This document shows positions 62,471-64,000 of a DNA stretch of 64,000 nt, piece by piece. The stretch is taken from positions 1 through 64,000 of the forward strand of contig CASERN010000008.1 of assembly GCA_949290355.1 (NCBI GenBank). Direction: 5' to 3'. Position numbers and translations under genes: made by a program. Every line of letters starts with the position of its first letter. Positions within the stretch are counted from its first letter, which is position 1. Source of the DNA: an uncultured bacterium (GTDB lineage: Bacteria > Cyanobacteriota > Vampirovibrionia > Gastranaerophilales > Gastranaerophilaceae). The notes beneath the pieces are model-generated. The model did not search any database. It was given only the letters and a program-made list of their open reading frames with translations, and was not told where the DNA came from.

Positions 62471-64000
62471 ATGCAAGTATCATTAAACTGGTTAAACGAA
62501 TTCGTTGATTTATCTGATATAGATGTTGAGCAAATTGCTCATGAACTTACAATGAGTGGATTAGAGGTTGAAGGAATAGATGAGTTAAAACCTCAATTTA
62601 CAAATATAAAAACTGTAAAAATTGAAAAAATAGATAATCATCCAAATTCTGACCACCTGCATTTGGTAACTGTAAATACAGGCTCCGGATTAAAAACAGT
62701 CGTTTGCGGAGCTCAAAACATTGCAGAAGGTCAAGTTGTACCCTATGCATCTGTCGGCTCAAAGGTATTGGATAGAAAAACCGGAGAAATGTTTACACTT
62801 ACTCCTGCTGTCATAAGAGGAGTGGAATCACAGGGAATGCTATGTTCTGCAGATGAACTTGGCGTTTCTGAAAGAAATTACCAAGATGAAGATGGTATTC
62901 TTGTATTAAACAGAATCTTCAAAGATGTAAAAATTGGCGAAGATGTTGAAAAAGTCTTAGGCTTTGATAAAGATTACATATTAAATGTTGCACCAACAGC
63001 TAACAGAGGTGATCAAATGTCAGTTATTGGTGTTGCTAGAGAACTTAGTGCAATTTTTAACAAACCTCTTAAGTTCTCTCCGCTTGAATGCACTAAAGAT
63101 CTTTCAACAGACAAGTTTAAAGTTGAAATTATTGATAATGATGTATGCAAATATTACTCAATCGGCGTTTTGAAAAATATAAAAATCAAACCTTCACCTG
63201 ATTGGATGCAAAAAAGACTTATAGCATCAGGCGTTCGCGCAATAAATAACGTTGTCGATATTACAAATTATGTAATGCTTGAATATGGAACACCTTTTCA
63301 TGCTTTTGATTTGGATAAATTGGATGGATATCTGTGTGTAAGACGAGCTAAAGAAGGCGAAAAAATTGTAACTTTAGACAGTGTTGAAAGAGAATTAACA
63401 ACAGACAGCGTACTTATTGCAGATCAAGAAAAAGGAGTATGTCTAGCAGGAGTATTTGGAGGAGAAAATTCCGAAATTGATGATAATACAAAAAATATAG
63501 CACTTGAAGCAGCTTATTTTACACCCGCAAGTAACAGAAAATCTGCAAGAAGTGTTGGTTACCGTTCTGAAGCTTGTGCGAGATTTGAAAGAGGAATTGA
63601 TATCGAAGCTATAAGACCGGCATTAATGCGTGCGATGCAACTACTAGTAGAATTGGCTGACGCCGAGATTGAAGGAGTTGTTGAAGCAGGTGAAAATAAA
63701 CTTGAGCCTATAGAAATTACTTTAAGATATGCTCAAATAAAAAGGATTTTAGGATGCGAAATTGAGCCTGAAAAATGTATTTCAATATTAGAGAAATTAG
63801 GATTTAAAAAACTTGGAGGAAATACCGCTGCTGCAAAATTTTTAGTTCCATCATTCAGATCAGGAGATGTTACAAGAGAAATTGATTTAATAGAAGAAAT
63901 TGCAAGAATTAACGGTTATGATAAAATTACTCCTACACTACCAAGCAAAAATCAAACAGCAGAAATTTCTCTTGAAGAAAAGATTATAAAAAAAGTTAAT
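62471..64000 (+). CDS. pheT: Phenylalanyl-tRNA synthetase beta subunit (5' part, cut by window end)
   Basis: The first 510 codons are open to the last base. MQVSLNWLNEFVDLSDIDVE is the typical start. A tRNA-binding OB domain (about residues 40-150; NHPNSDHLHLVTVNTG, VVCGAQNI) is followed by the B3/4 editing domain (ASGVRAINNVVDITNYVMLE, GTPFHAFDLDKL) and the start of the B5 domain. AGAGGGA precedes the ATG. Usual length is about 800 residues, so roughly 290 are missing. No frameshift was seen. Confidence 0.96.
   Translation, partial: MQVSLNWLNEFVDLSDIDVEQIAHELTMSGLEVEGIDELKPQFTNIKTVKIEKIDNHPNSDHLHLVTVNTGSGLKTVVCGAQNIAEGQVVPYASVGSKVLDRKTGEMFTLTPAVIRGVESQGMLCSADELGVSERNYQDEDGILVLNRIFKDVKIGEDVEKVLGFDKDYILNVAPTANRGDQMSVIGVARELSAIFNKPLKFSPLECTKDLSTDKFKVEIIDNDVCKYYSIGVLKNIKIKPSPDWMQKRLIASGVRAINNVVDITNYVMLEYGTPFHAFDLDKLDGYLCVRRAKEGEKIVTLDSVERELTTDSVLIADQEKGVCLAGVFGGENSEIDDNTKNIALEAAYFTPASNRKSARSVGYRSEACARFERGIDIEAIRPALMRAMQLLVELADAEIEGVVEAGENKLEPIEITLRYAQIKRILGCEIEPEKCISILEKLGFKKLGGNTAAAKFLVPSFRSGDVTREIDLIEEIARINGYDKITPTLPSKNQTAEISLEEKIIKKVN

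Overview
The window looks like a chromosomal segment of an uncultured, gut-type, non-photosynthetic relative of Cyanobacteria (Melainabacteria/Vampirovibrionia, most likely Gastranaerophilales). This is an inference from several signs. The DNA is very AT-rich. There is a Ycf45-type AAA/R3H ATPase, a family typical of cyanobacteria and plastids. Anaerobic enzymes are present: class III ribonucleotide reductase NrdDG, a 2-oxoacid:ferredoxin oxidoreductase, and pyruvate phosphate dikinase. A Gram-negative tripartite RND/TolC pump is present, and there are several prepilin-like proteins with an FTLAEVLITLGIIGVVAA-type N-terminus. No prophage, insertion sequence, CRISPR array or tRNA gene was seen.

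Layout. 1-760: the 5' end of a 16S rRNA gene (minus strand), its leader with a boxA-like motif, and a promoter. 761-6964: a small secreted protein, a lytic transglycosylase, manC, an HExxH protein and glcD. 6948-13139: a giant coiled-coil protein (about 2060 residues), translationally linked to glcD. 13302-15986: korDABC. 16062-23561: a small coiled-coil gene, a prepilin with a C11 tract, ppdK, the Ycf45-like ATPase and the first member of a three-member paralogous family. 23591-27226: an acyltransferase and nrdG-nrdD behind a cobalamin riboswitch. 27244-31454: a second, divergent cobalamin riboswitch and an unknown three-gene operon, followed by the second paralog. 31587-34483: a prenyl synthase, lepB, a small gene and a second C11 prepilin. 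34749-40006: the ribosomal cluster infA-rpmJ-rpsM-rpsK-rpsD-rpoA-rplQ-truA-rplM-rpsI. 40130-47597: acrA-acrB-tolC, an XRE regulator and a divergent pilin gene with operator-like palindromes. 47739-51419: uppS-rdgB and fusA. 51517-59750: the third paralog, ileS, a dicarboxylate symporter and nrdJ. 59980-64000: a small membrane protein, two glycan-related genes and pheT (cut by the window end).

How the parts fit. The clearest regulatory logic concerns vitamin B12. Two head-to-head cobalamin riboswitches sit in 385 bp: one precedes the B12-independent nrdDG, the other an operon of three unrecognised genes. The B12-dependent enzyme NrdJ is encoded 30 kb away. When B12 is present NrdDG should be shut down and NrdJ used. 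The unknown operon is the best candidate here for an undescribed corrinoid- or cobalt-related system.

A second unusual theme is two prepilin genes with the same 5' architecture: a ribosome-binding site, a 38-codon extension containing an 11-C tract, and an internal TTGATA-17-TATAAT promoter placed just upstream of a second, canonical prepilin start. A third theme is a family of large proteins with conserved ends and variable middles (21897, 30312, 53265). A fourth is a set of about 90-bp palindromic repeats between co-transcribed housekeeping genes.
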